Of a stretch of 64,000 bases of DNA, positions 19,785 to 29,051 are shown piece by piece. The stretch is from Paenibacillus guangzhouensis (lineage in GTDB: Bacteria; Bacillota; Bacilli; Paenibacillales; Paenibacillaceae): contig NZ_CP045293.1 in assembly GCF_009363075.1 (NCBI RefSeq), positions 2,170,001-2,234,000 on the forward strand. Reading direction: 5' to 3'. The notes below the pieces were generated by a model. The model was not told the origin of the DNA. It saw only the letters and a program-made list of their open reading frames with translations, and did no database searches. A program made the translations under genes and the position numbers. The stretch's first letter is position 1, and each line of letters begins with the position of its first letter.

Positions 19785-19810
19785 AGGGCTGCCACTATCG
19801 GGACAGCCCT
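19785..19810 (-). terminator. Hairpin after the intracellular GH30 gene
   Basis: A 7-bp stem (AGGGCTG/CAGCCCT) with a 12-base loop is followed by TATATTTAAC on the minus strand. It sits between the GH30 stop and the AraC gene start, so it is probably a modest terminator. Confidence 0.6.
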
Positions 19811-19822
19811 TACCCGTTACTA

Positions 19823-21211
19823 TTAGTTGCTCAACTCTCGCATCCAACGATATGTAGCTACCGTTTTAGGAGGAAGACTGGACAATATCTGCTTGCCATC
19901 GCACACGATTCGAAACTGTTGCTGCATTTCCGTTTGATTCATTACGACAACAACTAATGATTGATCCGGATTCATAAAAGCGACATTGGTAACCGAACTC
20001 GCCCAGCCATAATTGCTCTCGACCCTTCGAGCCCCTCTTTGAATAAATTTTGAAAACTGTCCGCTCAGGTAAAACTCAGGTGTCATCCAATATTCATCCC
20101 TATTGTTGGCATTTTGCACCATGAGAGTCGGATCCGGAGTTCCTACCCATTGATGCTCGCCAATCGTGCTGTCGAGCATTGTTACCCAAGCGTTATAACT
20201 GGAAGCCCAGTTACGAAAATATTGGGCAATCCTGTCAGCTGCCGCCACTCCCCAAATCGACCTTTCCGACAGATGTATCGTTTGGTCAGGATATGCGCTT
20301 TTCAACTCCGTCATCACTGTCGGTTCTCCTTCATAATCGTGAAATGCAATACCGTCCGACGAGTCACGTCCTTCTGTCGCATTCAAGATAGGGCATGCGT
20401 ACATCCAACCCTCGCTGAAATTGTGATCAAATATCCAGATTTTCGTATTTAGCTGGTACGCCTCGAGCTCCTTCTTTAACGCGATAATAAGCTCTTTCTG
20501 GCGCTCCGGACTCATGAAGCAGCTTGGATAATCGATTTCAAGTAAAGGTTCATTTTGGACTGTAATCGCGTACAACTCGATTCCATGCTCTTGATAAGCT
20601 TGAATGGTTTTACGATAATAGCGGGCAAGAGCCTCAATGTACTCATGGCCCTCTTTAAGTTGTCCACGCTTCAAGCTGCCGGATGTCTTCATCCAGGCAG
20701 GGGGCGACCACGAGGAAGCAAAAATAAGCAATTCGGGCGATATTTCTAACATCCGTTTTAATGTCTTTACGATGCCGAACTGGATGTCCTTTTCGATTGA
20801 GAACCGTTGTAGCAGAAAATCAGTTTCTCCTTCCTCCAAGTCATTGTAGGAATAAAACGTACGTGCCGTGAAGTCCGAAGTACCGAGTGTGATACGTACG
20901 AGATTGAAACCGACTCCGCTATTCGAATCGAGCAGATGCGTATAGAACTCTTCCTGTTTATCGGGCGACATTTGTAATAGATTGTGAATGGTACTCTCTT
21001 CCATAGAAGTGCCGATACCAAGAATCTCCTGATATGCAATATCGGGAAATACGGTAATTGTCGGACATTCTACCACATCTGGCGTCGAGAGAGTTAACTG
21101 CGGTCTCGCTTCCATTCTATAATCAATTTCCTTAGGAGCGTAGAACCAGGATCTATCCCTAGGCTCTTTCTCCGAGCTCCACCAAACATCTACTTTTGAA
21201 CCCAGTGTCAT
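19823..21211 (-). CDS. GH30 glycosidase without signal peptide (probably cytoplasmic)
   Basis: 462 residues that begin directly with the enzyme region; no signal peptide or membrane segment is seen. GH30 motifs are IGTSMEESTIHNL, SSWSPPAWMKTSGS, acid/base E221 in VQNEPLLEIDYPS and nucleophile E316 in HLSERSIWG. The sequence follows the GH30 domain of the giant protein at 1-6400 almost throughout (shared GTSMEESTI, NEPLLEI-YPS, IFDHNFS, ADRIAQYFRNWA, HQWVGTPDPT), so the two are recent paralogues. It probably trims imported oligosaccharides inside the cell. The start ATG at 21211 has GAGGAGAG about 8 bases upstream. It heads the left-hand gene set. Confidence 0.9.
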   Translation of the reverse strand: MTLGSKVDVWWSSEKEPRDRSWFYAPKEIDYRMEARPQLTLSTPDVVECPTITVFPDIAYQEILGIGTSMEESTIHNLLQMSPDKQEEFYTHLLDSNSGVGFNLVRITLGTSDFTARTFYSYNDLEEGETDFLLQRFSIEKDIQFGIVKTLKRMLEISPELLIFASSWSPPAWMKTSGSLKRGQLKEGHEYIEALARYYRKTIQAYQEHGIELYAITVQNEPLLEIDYPSCFMSPERQKELIIALKKELEAYQLNTKIWIFDHNFSEGWMYACPILNATEGRDSSDGIAFHDYEGEPTVMTELKSAYPDQTIHLSERSIWGVAAADRIAQYFRNWASSYNAWVTMLDSTIGEHQWVGTPDPTLMVQNANNRDEYWMTPEFYLSGQFSKFIQRGARRVESNYGWASSVTNVAFMNPDQSLVVVVMNQTEMQQQFRIVCDGKQILSSLPPKTVATYRWMRELSN

Positions 21212-21625
21212 ATTTATTCTCTCCTCATTACAAGATCAAAGTAACAGGCAGCTTGAATAACATCATTAGACTGCTGCTAGTCCTGTTCATGAGTATGACA
21301 AAATTGCGTCTCATGTTCTACTCCACAAAATGCATATTTCTCCTTAATAACCGTCTCATGAATGAAATTCCTCCATCGGTACATCGATTGATCTTGGATT
21401 ATAACAAAAAACCAACAGATGTTAGTCCCTCACAACGGCTTAAGGCTGATCGGCAGACTTGCCGCCCTCATGTTATTCGATTTGATAAACAAACAAATCC
21501 ATGCCAATCCCATAATGGTCGACGCGGAGCTGATCGTACGTAAGTTGTGCGAAACATCTTGACGAACCCGAATGTCATCGTGAAATAGAGGACCTCACGG
21601 TCCTCTCCATATGCGTTATCTCGAC
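21212..21625. other. Intergenic stretch, 414 bases
   Basis: Contains the leader of the GH30 gene and the terminator of the preceding binding-protein gene. A TATAAT hexamer on the minus strand at 21398-21403 could be a -10 box for the GH30 gene, but I find no good -35 at the right distance. No gene is recognised; the open frame on the plus strand here shows no family motif. Confidence 0.4.
21587..21606 (-). terminator. Terminator of the tandem importer operon
   Basis: AGAGGACC pairs with GGTCCTCT around a 4-base loop, followed by TATTTC on the minus strand, 20 bases after the stop of the last binding-protein gene. Confidence 0.7.
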
Positions 21626-23365
21626 TTATTCGTTCCATAGCTTGATTCGGGCTTTGACGTATGTTTCGTAGCCTTGCTCCAGCTTCTCGACGCCGGCATC
21701 AATCAGCTCTTTCTGATATGCGTCCCAGATCGCGTCGAATTTATCCGGTTTGGCCATTATCGACTCCGGAACTCGCTTCCAAGTGATGTCTTTCATTTTA
21801 TTGGACAAGACACTCACTTCGGAATCGGAAGGCACCGAAATCGTCCATGCCGCTCCCCAAGGCTTCACCGGGAATTCATCTTCTTTCGGGAACAAATCTT
21901 TCCACGTCGTCGCGTTATAATGGGAAAGAACATCTTTTTCCACGTCGTTGTAGCTTGCGGCGATTTGCTCTGGGAAATTCGTCGTATAATAGTTGCCAGT
22001 CGGATCTTTGACACCATCGCCGTAATGGGCGGAAAGGAAATAAAAGCCGATGCCCGCTTCTTTCGAGAAATTGATCGCATCGTTGATTTTGCGGTCGTTC
22101 ACTTCTTTCGGAACGACACGTTTGCCGTTTTCCATCTTATAATGCTTGCCCTCAATACCCCAGTTGTTTAAAATTTGCCCTTCGTCGGAGGCAAGAAAGT
22201 CAAGGAATTTGATCGCTCGCACCGGGTCTTTGCAGCTTTTCGTAATGCCTACGCCATATCCCGACAAAAATCCAGTCGATTGGAAAGAATGCTCCTTATA
22301 CTCTTCGGATAACGTGATCGGGTAATGGCCGTAACCGCGATCGTACTTGCCGGCTGCTTTCAGCGCTCTTTCACCATCGCCGTAATCCCAGCTTTGGTCG
22401 ATCAGACCGAGTACGCGCCCTGTCGCGATTTTTGCTTTGTATTGGTCGTATTTTTGTACGAATGACTCTTTATCCAACAATCCGATATCGTTCATATGGT
22501 TCAGCCATCGGAAATATTCTTTCTCCTCCGGGCGACGGAAATGATATGTCACCTTTTGCGTGTTCTGGTCGATATAAAATTCGCCGTCGTCCGGCCCGCC
22601 GGTCGTATAGAAAGCTGGGTTTGTCACGGAAATCAACATACGCCAGTCGTCAGCATTCAAGGTGAGCCCGATCGTCGGCTGACCGTCGATGGTCGGATGT
22701 TTTTCCTTATAGGCCTTGATCGCATTTTCGAAGTCTTGTACGGTGCGCATCTTCGGATATCCAAGCTCTTGCACGACAGCGTGCTGCAATTCGAAGCCAC
22801 CTCCCGCATCGAAACTTGTCCCGTCAACAGCAGCATTGGACGGGATTACGTAAATGGCATGATCCTCGTCGCTGTAACGAAGCCTTTTCTCGTATTTGCC
22901 TACAACTTTTTTGATATTCGGTGCATATTTGTCAATCAGATCGGTCAAATCCAGCATCGCGCCGGCATCCACCATTTTGTTGATGTCGGATTTCGCGAAA
23001 ATCAAGTCCGGGTATTCACCACTTGCCGCGATCAGAGCAACCTTCTGCCCTGAGGCTCCGCCTACTTCAAATTCGGCCTTCACCGTTACGCCGGTTTTAG
23101 CCGTGATCGCTTTGCCTACATCGTCCTGCATATTGTTCCAGTTCGGATTCGGGTCAGCGCCAAAAAACGTAAACGTAATCGAGGAAGTGTCTTCCTTGTT
23201 CGACTTCGTGCTGTCTCCTTCGGATTTGCCGGAATCCGCATTATTCGTCTGCGAATCCGTTTTGTTCTCGGGTTGTGCAGGCGTGTCCGATTTGCCGCAA
23301 GCAGGCAGTACGAGCATGAGGGCTAGCATCAGAGTGCTTGCAATTTGTACTGATTTGACTTTCAT
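21626..23365 (-). CDS. Lipoprotein solute-binding protein (LplA-like)
   Basis: 579 residues. The lipobox LVLPACGKSD is followed by a low-complexity Asn/Ser/Lys/Asp linker and a large family-1 binding domain. This is the longer LplA-like type, without the DUF3502 tail seen in the binding protein at 25398-26972 of the same operon. The start ATG at 23365 follows GGAGGGG. It is the last gene of the six-gene double importer. The ligand is not readable from the sequence; plant or fungal oligosaccharides are likely from context. Confidence 0.9.
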   Translation of the reverse strand: MKVKSVQIASTLMLALMLVLPACGKSDTPAQPENKTDSQTNNADSGKSEGDSTKSNKEDTSSITFTFFGADPNPNWNNMQDDVGKAITAKTGVTVKAEFEVGGASGQKVALIAASGEYPDLIFAKSDINKMVDAGAMLDLTDLIDKYAPNIKKVVGKYEKRLRYSDEDHAIYVIPSNAAVDGTSFDAGGGFELQHAVVQELGYPKMRTVQDFENAIKAYKEKHPTIDGQPTIGLTLNADDWRMLISVTNPAFYTTGGPDDGEFYIDQNTQKVTYHFRRPEEKEYFRWLNHMNDIGLLDKESFVQKYDQYKAKIATGRVLGLIDQSWDYGDGERALKAAGKYDRGYGHYPITLSEEYKEHSFQSTGFLSGYGVGITKSCKDPVRAIKFLDFLASDEGQILNNWGIEGKHYKMENGKRVVPKEVNDRKINDAINFSKEAGIGFYFLSAHYGDGVKDPTGNYYTTNFPEQIAASYNDVEKDVLSHYNATTWKDLFPKEDEFPVKPWGAAWTISVPSDSEVSVLSNKMKDITWKRVPESIMAKPDKFDAIWDAYQKELIDAGVEKLEQGYETYVKARIKLWNE

Positions 23366-23447
23366 ATAAACCCCTCCTGTAGAAATATCATTTACTGATA
23401 CCAGGTCGCCCTGTTAATACTTCGATGACCGAGCATCTTATTTCAGA

Positions 23448-24353
23448 TCAGCTTTTGACTGCACCAAGCGTCATTCCTTTGACAAAATAGTTTTGCAGGA
23501 ACGGATATACGAGCAGTATCGGCACCGTAACGACGATGGTGATGGCCATTTTGACTGAATCCGGAGAAATCCGATTCATCATTTGTGTCATATTGAGACT
23601 GTGAATGTCCGTATTATTGCCAGCTGTAGTGCTCTGAAGCACCTTCATCAACTCGAACTGCAGCGTTGTCAGGTTCTCGTTCGATCCGTTGTATAAATAC
23701 GTGTCAAACCAGGAATTCCACTGCCCAACGGCTAGAAACAGTGCGATTGTCGCGAGCACCGGCTTACAGAGCGGCAAAATGATCCGCGCGAAAATCATGA
23801 AGTCGTTGGCCCCGTCCAGCTTTGCCGATTCTTGAAGGGCATATGGGATACCGTCTATAAAAGAACGGACTACAAACACATTAAATGCGCTAACAAGACC
23901 CGGTAAAATATAAACCGCAAATGTGTTCAGCATACCTAAATCGCGAATGAGCATGTAACCGGGAATTAATCCGCCGGAAAAATACATTGTCAGCGCCAAA
24001 AAGGTAGAAATGAATTTGCGTCCTTGGAAATCGACGCGACTTAACGTGAACGCGATCATCGATGCGCTGATCAAGCCTAGTAGCGTGCCAGCCACCGTCC
24101 TCATTATCGAAATTTTCAACCCGGTCATAATGCCATTGAATTGAAAGATGGCCTTGTAATTATCCAACGTTAACACGCGGGGCCATATATGGATGCCGCC
24201 CTTAACCGTATCCGTAGAATCGTTGAGCGATATCGCTAGCACATTCAAGAAAGGGTACAATGTAACGACCAAGACGACGAGCATGATAACGCTATTGGTA
24301 GCGCCAAATACTCGGTCTGACACCGTTGAGTTAAAATTGCTTTTACTTTTCAT
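23448..24353 (-). CDS. ABC sugar importer permease (LplC/YtcP-type)
   Basis: 301 residues, six membrane segments, EAA loop ESAKLDGANDFMIFARIILPL and C-terminal FVKGMTLGAVKS. It starts 12 bases after the stop of the companion permease and is followed by its binding-protein gene. Second importer set of the operon. Confidence 0.92.
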   Translation of the reverse strand: MKSKSNFNSTVSDRVFGATNSVIMLVVLVVTLYPFLNVLAISLNDSTDTVKGGIHIWPRVLTLDNYKAIFQFNGIMTGLKISIMRTVAGTLLGLISASMIAFTLSRVDFQGRKFISTFLALTMYFSGGLIPGYMLIRDLGMLNTFAVYILPGLVSAFNVFVVRSFIDGIPYALQESAKLDGANDFMIFARIILPLCKPVLATIALFLAVGQWNSWFDTYLYNGSNENLTTLQFELMKVLQSTTAGNNTDIHSLNMTQMMNRISPDSVKMAITIVVTVPILLVYPFLQNYFVKGMTLGAVKS

Positions 24354-24365
24354 AGCGCCTCCCTG

Positions 24366-25325
24366 CTAGATGACACTTTCCTTCGTAATCCGCTTAAACA
24401 GGCCGTTGGCTGCAAACAACAATGCAATACTGATGACTGAGTTGAAGATGCTGATGGCTGTACCGTACGAAAATCGTCCCATTCCAAGTCCATAATTCAG
24501 CGCATACAACTCTAGCACCTCAGAATAATCTTTGACGAGATTGTTCCCGAGCAAAAACTGCTTTTCGAAACCGATGCCAATGAGGTGCCCTATTGACAAA
24601 ATAAGTAGCACGATGATCGTCGAACGAATACCCGGAATCGTAATATGCCATATTTGCCGTAACCGGCTCGCCCCATCGACTTTCGCCGCTTCATAATGCT
24701 CCGGATCGATGCCTGCAATTGCCGCCAAATAAATGATTGCATTCCAGCCCGTTTCTTTCCATAGATCGGATGCCGTCAAAATCGACCAGAACCAACTCCC
24801 TTTGGCCATGAACTGTACTGGCTCATCTACGATATGTAGCTTTAACAGCAGCTCGTTGATAATTCCGCCGTCGATCGACAACATCTTTGTGACAATACCA
24901 GCAACTACAACCCATGAAACGAAATGTGGCAAATAAGAGATTGTCTGCACGAATCGTTTGAACAATTGCTGGCGCAGCTCATTTAGCAATACAGCGAATA
25001 AAATCGGCACTGTAAACCCGGCGATCAGCCCCATGACGCTCATGCCTAGCGTGTTTCTTAACACAATATAAAATCGTTCATCTTGGAATAGCTCAATAAA
25101 ATTATCGAAGCCTACCCATTTTTGCTCGAAAATCGATTTGCCCGGTCTGTACTTTTGAAAAGCCATAAGCCAGCTCCATACCGGTACATAGCTGAATACG
25201 AATACCCATATGACAAAAGGAACCGACATCATGTACAAATATTTTTGCTGGAGCATGGTTTTCCAGAACCGACTATTCTTTCGGGGTTCTGTCACCTGCG
25301 CGAATTCTGCTGACATCAGTTTCAT
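24366..25325 (-). CDS. ABC sugar importer permease (LplB/YteP-type)
   Basis: 319 residues, six membrane segments, EAA loop EAAKVDGASRLRQIWHITIPG. A cytoplasmic N-terminal tail of about 30 residues precedes the first segment. It follows the DUF3502-type binding-protein gene by about 70 bases, so the second importer set continues the same transcription unit. Confidence 0.92.
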   Translation of the reverse strand: MKLMSAEFAQVTEPRKNSRFWKTMLQQKYLYMMSVPFVIWVFVFSYVPVWSWLMAFQKYRPGKSIFEQKWVGFDNFIELFQDERFYIVLRNTLGMSVMGLIAGFTVPILFAVLLNELRQQLFKRFVQTISYLPHFVSWVVVAGIVTKMLSIDGGIINELLLKLHIVDEPVQFMAKGSWFWSILTASDLWKETGWNAIIYLAAIAGIDPEHYEAAKVDGASRLRQIWHITIPGIRSTIIVLLILSIGHLIGIGFEKQFLLGNNLVKDYSEVLELYALNYGLGMGRFSYGTAISIFNSVISIALLFAANGLFKRITKESVI

Positions 25326-25397
25326 CTGCCCTCCTCTTTATATCAGACTTCATACCGCGGCATTCTTTATCGAGATGCTAATCGGCATCAATCTGTT

Positions 25398-26972
25398 CTA
25401 TTTTTTGGCTGCAAGAAAAGCGTCGAGCTGCTTTTGTTTTTCCGCCAATATTTTCTCCAAACCTGCGGCTTTCAGCTTCTCCCTGTACTTTGAAAGTACT
25501 TTATCTAAGTCAACGGACCCCGTATCCAGCGCGGGATCGTATTCTTTCCCGACATTCACCAGCGCTGCGACTTCTGTTTTTACAGGATCGGCATTAAAGG
25601 TGAAGCCAAGTCCAGGCGATTTTTTTGCACCTTCGTTGAACGCTTTGAATTTCTCCCACTTTTGCGGATCCTCGTTCTCCCAGATATAATTCAAAAACTG
25701 GTTGCCAAACATCCAAGAAGCGCCGGGGTTGTAATTTTTCGTAGCATTCGTCGCTTTGATAATGTTTGTTGACACCTTCTCATAGTGGACGCCTTCGATC
25801 CCGAAGTTGAGCAGGTTATTCAATTCATGGTCTGTATGCAGCAAATTAATGAACATCATGGCACGAGCCGGATCAGCCGACGTGGAAGAAATCCCGAGCA
25901 TGGAACCGGCGGTATCTCCTGTTGATACAGTTTTGGCCGTCATTTCGATTTGCTTCAACTTGCCTTGTATCCCGTTGCTGTTCGCCAATTCGGCATCTTT
26001 GCCCGGCTTCAAGGAAGCGGTGATCATAAACACGTTGCCCGATTTTAAAGCTTCTCCCGTCCCGAGCGATGTTGTGGCTGCGTCTTTGTTGATATAACCT
26101 TTTTTCATAAAGTCGCGTGAAATTTTCAACGTTTCTAGATAACGATCCAGATCGCTTGTTATGACAACCTTCGTGCTGTCTTGATCTTTCAAGATAACGC
26201 CGGGGATCGAAGCATCGCCAAGCGCATCGGTCTGCAAAAAGTAATGGGAGTTGAAATTCTCCCCGTTTCTGAAAAACAGCGGGACCATCTCAGGCTTTTT
26301 CTCTTTGACGGTATTCAGAATAGGTTCAAGATCCTGGATTGTTTTCACACGGGTCATATCCAGTCCAAGTTCCTTAGCAATGTCCTCGCGATAAATTACG
26401 CCACCCTGCGCAGCGAGTTCTTTATTCGTCGGCACCGCATAGTTCTTTCCGTTAATTTTCGCCCCTTCCAGGAAGGTTGGACTTAGGGTATCGAGTATGC
26501 CTTGGCCGTATTTGGACAATAAATTCCCGTATTGATCCAGAGTGTCGTCGTTCAGTGGGATAAACGCGCCCTTCGATACATTCACTGCATGTCCATTCCA
26601 TTGAGCGGTGAACATAATGTCAAATTTTTCGCGGGATGCGATCATCAGGTTTGCTTTATTATCCCATTGCCCCCAATCGATCGGCATCAATTCGATAGTG
26701 GCGTTGATTTTGGATTGCAAAATTTTATTCATAGCTTCTTCGACTTTCCTTTGATCCGTTTGCACGCTGCCTGGATAGACCATTGTCAACTTGTAAGGTT
26801 TCAATTCTGAATTTGTTTGTTTGCCATTATTGTCCGAATTGCTCTCAGTTGTCGGTTTTTCGTCGCTCACTTGACTGTTTGCATCACTTTTGCCCCCGCA
26901 CCCTGCCATGACTAGGGACAAAGCTAATAAGAGTATGAACAATACTACAACATTCCTCTTTACCGCTTTCAT
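25398..26972 (-). CDS. Lipoprotein solute-binding protein (DUF3502-type)
   Basis: 524 residues. The lipobox LSLVMAGCGGKSD is followed by an Asn/Ser/Asp-rich linker. The binding domain and the C-terminal DUF3502-like tail (PGLGFTFNADPVKTEVAAL, terminal EKQKQLDAF) closely parallel the binding protein at 13782-15332. It belongs with the permeases at 27062-27970 and 27983-28957. The similarity to the glucan-locus protein suggests a related oligosaccharide ligand (inference). Confidence 0.9.
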   Translation of the reverse strand: MKAVKRNVVVLFILLLALSLVMAGCGGKSDANSQVSDEKPTTESNSDNNGKQTNSELKPYKLTMVYPGSVQTDQRKVEEAMNKILQSKINATIELMPIDWGQWDNKANLMIASREKFDIMFTAQWNGHAVNVSKGAFIPLNDDTLDQYGNLLSKYGQGILDTLSPTFLEGAKINGKNYAVPTNKELAAQGGVIYREDIAKELGLDMTRVKTIQDLEPILNTVKEKKPEMVPLFFRNGENFNSHYFLQTDALGDASIPGVILKDQDSTKVVITSDLDRYLETLKISRDFMKKGYINKDAATTSLGTGEALKSGNVFMITASLKPGKDAELANSNGIQGKLKQIEMTAKTVSTGDTAGSMLGISSTSADPARAMMFINLLHTDHELNNLLNFGIEGVHYEKVSTNIIKATNATKNYNPGASWMFGNQFLNYIWENEDPQKWEKFKAFNEGAKKSPGLGFTFNADPVKTEVAALVNVGKEYDPALDTGSVDLDKVLSKYREKLKAAGLEKILAEKQKQLDAFLAAKK

Positions 26973-27061
26973 GAAACAAAGACCTCCCTTAATATTTTTT
27001 CAACTTATGCTTAACCGGACTTAACGGCTATCGCCCCAATCATTTGGTAAAGCCGGGTCAA

Positions 27062-27970
27062 TTATCCTTTGACCGCGCCAACCGTCAACCCTTTGACGAA
27101 AAATCGCTGGAAAAAAGGGTAGGCAAACACGATCGGACCGATACCGATGACGGCCATCGCCATGCGGACCGTTTCCGTCGGGAGCTGAACCAGTCCCCCA
27201 GCTTGATTGATGCCTTGCGCTGCTTGCGTATTATTCGCCAGAAACTGGATGTCGAGCATTGTTTTATACATCAAAAACTGCAAATTCACATGATTATTGC
27301 CGGTAATGAAGACCAAACTCATGAACCAGTCGTTCCAGTAGTTTAACGTTTGAAACAAGGCGACGGTCGCCAAGACAGGCAAAGAAAGCGGTATTACGAT
27401 TTGCGCGAATATTCTCATCTCGCTCGCTCCGTCAATCTTCGCCGACTCGATCAAGGAAGGCGGTATCGTATTCGAAAAAAACGTTCGCAAAATCATGACA
27501 AAAAATGCGGAGACCAACAATGGAACGATCAGAGCGGCCAACGTATTCTTCAAATCCAGCATTTGCGTATAGACCAAGTACCACGGAATTAGTCCTCCGT
27601 TAAACAGCATCGTAAAAAACATGAAGAAGGAAAAAAAGCGCCGGTGCGGGAAATTGCCACGGGATATTGGATAAGCATACAGCGCCATAATCAATACGCT
27701 GATGATCGTACCGACGACGGTTACGACAACGGAAACCCCGAACGACCGTAACAATTGCTCCCAATCCTGAAACAAAAATCGATAAGCGGAAAGACTGAAC
27801 GTTTCGGGTATAAAATGATAGCCGTTCACCAAAACCGATGTTTCATCCGAAAAGGATACGGCGACCACCAGCATGAGCGGGAGCACGCAGGCGGCTGTAT
27901 ACAGCCAAAATATCAGATTGATCGTCATATTCGCCGTATTCGATATGTCATTGGGCTTTCGTTTGCTCAC
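27062..27970 (-). CDS. ABC sugar importer permease (LplC/YtcP-type)
   Basis: 302 residues, six membrane segments, EAA loop ESAKIDGASEMRIFAQIVIPL and the ending FVKGLTVGAVKG. It begins 12 bases after the stop of the companion permease and is followed by the binding-protein gene. First importer set downstream of the kinase/regulator pair. Confidence 0.92.
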   Translation of the reverse strand: MSKRKPNDISNTANMTINLIFWLYTAACVLPLMLVVAVSFSDETSVLVNGYHFIPETFSLSAYRFLFQDWEQLLRSFGVSVVVTVVGTIISVLIMALYAYPISRGNFPHRRFFSFFMFFTMLFNGGLIPWYLVYTQMLDLKNTLAALIVPLLVSAFFVMILRTFFSNTIPPSLIESAKIDGASEMRIFAQIVIPLSLPVLATVALFQTLNYWNDWFMSLVFITGNNHVNLQFLMYKTMLDIQFLANNTQAAQGINQAGGLVQLPTETVRMAMAVIGIGPIVFAYPFFQRFFVKGLTVGAVKG

Positions 27971-27982
27971 TTTGAAGCCTCC

Positions 27983-28957
27983 TCAAAATAATGCATTCTC
28001 TTTGCTTATGCGTCTTACAATCAGGTTCGAGCCGAGAACGAGAATAAATCCTACGACCGATTGAAACAATCCCGCCGCAGAAGACATCCCGATGTCGCCT
28101 ACCGATAAAAATGTCTGATACACGAAAGTATCGATGACTTGCGTTGAAGAATACAGCGCGCCCGCATTTTGAGTAACCTGGAAAAATAGTCCGAAATCGG
28201 CATAAAAAATTCTCCCGATTTGGAGCAAAGTCATGACGATCATGACAGGGACGATCAACGGGAGCGTAATCGTTCTGATTTGCTGCCATTTGGAGGCACC
28301 GTCGATTAAAGCGGCTTCGTAATATTCGTGGTCAATTCCGATGATTGCGGCCATATAAATGACCGTATAGTATCCGATGTTTTTCCAAATGTTGATGACG
28401 GGCAGAATAAACGGCCAATATTTAGGTTCCGAGTACCATTCAATCGGTTCGATTCCTAATTTAGGGAATAAGACGGTGTTCAAAAATCCGTGCTCTTGTC
28501 CAAGGAAAGCATAGACCAAATAACTAACTACGATCATGGACAGGAAAAACGGAAGAAACATCGCGCTTTGGTGAAACTTTGAAAGAAATCGGTTGCGCAT
28601 CTCATTAAACATCATGGCAAAAGCAACGGCCACAACGAGATTGAAGACGATAAACACCACGTTGTAACAAATCGTATTTCGAGTGATGATCCAGGCGGCC
28701 TCCGTTGAAAATAAATACTTGAAATTGTCGAAGCCGATCCACGGGCTTGATAGAATTCCTTTGGAGTAGTTAATATTTTTAAAAGCGATAACGACTCCAA
28801 GCATCGGAACATAATTGTTGATGAAAATCACAATGGCGGCCGGCAGCATCATCAAATAAAACACCCAAAATTTGCGTACCGTCTTGAAAAATGCCGGCTT
28901 CGACTGTACTGAACGATAGGCTTGCCGTGTTGCCGACAAGCTGGTATAATCACCCAT
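27983..28957 (-). CDS. ABC sugar importer permease (LplB/YteP-type)
   Basis: 324 residues. A 30-residue cytoplasmic N-tail precedes six membrane segments; the EAA loop is EAALIDGASKWQQIRTITLPL. The start ATG at 28957 lies behind AGGAAGGAG. It is 94 bases downstream of the response regulator gene, with no terminator in between, so co-transcription or direct regulation by that regulator is likely. Confidence 0.92.
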   Translation of the reverse strand: MGDYTSLSATRQAYRSVQSKPAFFKTVRKFWVFYLMMLPAAIVIFINNYVPMLGVVIAFKNINYSKGILSSPWIGFDNFKYLFSTEAAWIITRNTICYNVVFIVFNLVVAVAFAMMFNEMRNRFLSKFHQSAMFLPFFLSMIVVSYLVYAFLGQEHGFLNTVLFPKLGIEPIEWYSEPKYWPFILPVINIWKNIGYYTVIYMAAIIGIDHEYYEAALIDGASKWQQIRTITLPLIVPVMIVMTLLQIGRIFYADFGLFFQVTQNAGALYSSTQVIDTFVYQTFLSVGDIGMSSAAGLFQSVVGFILVLGSNLIVRRISKENALF

Positions 28958-29051
28958 TTCGTTGGTCTTCTCCTTCCTGTTGGCTCTTTGTATATCTTCA
29001 TATTACCAATCAGGGGCGAAGCGCTCTATCCAAGACGTGACCGTTTCGACA

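Noticed and set aside
21196-21543. 115-codon plus-strand open frame upstream of the cytoplasmic GH30
   Set aside because: No ribosome site, no motif; overlaps the promoter region and the start of the GH30 gene.
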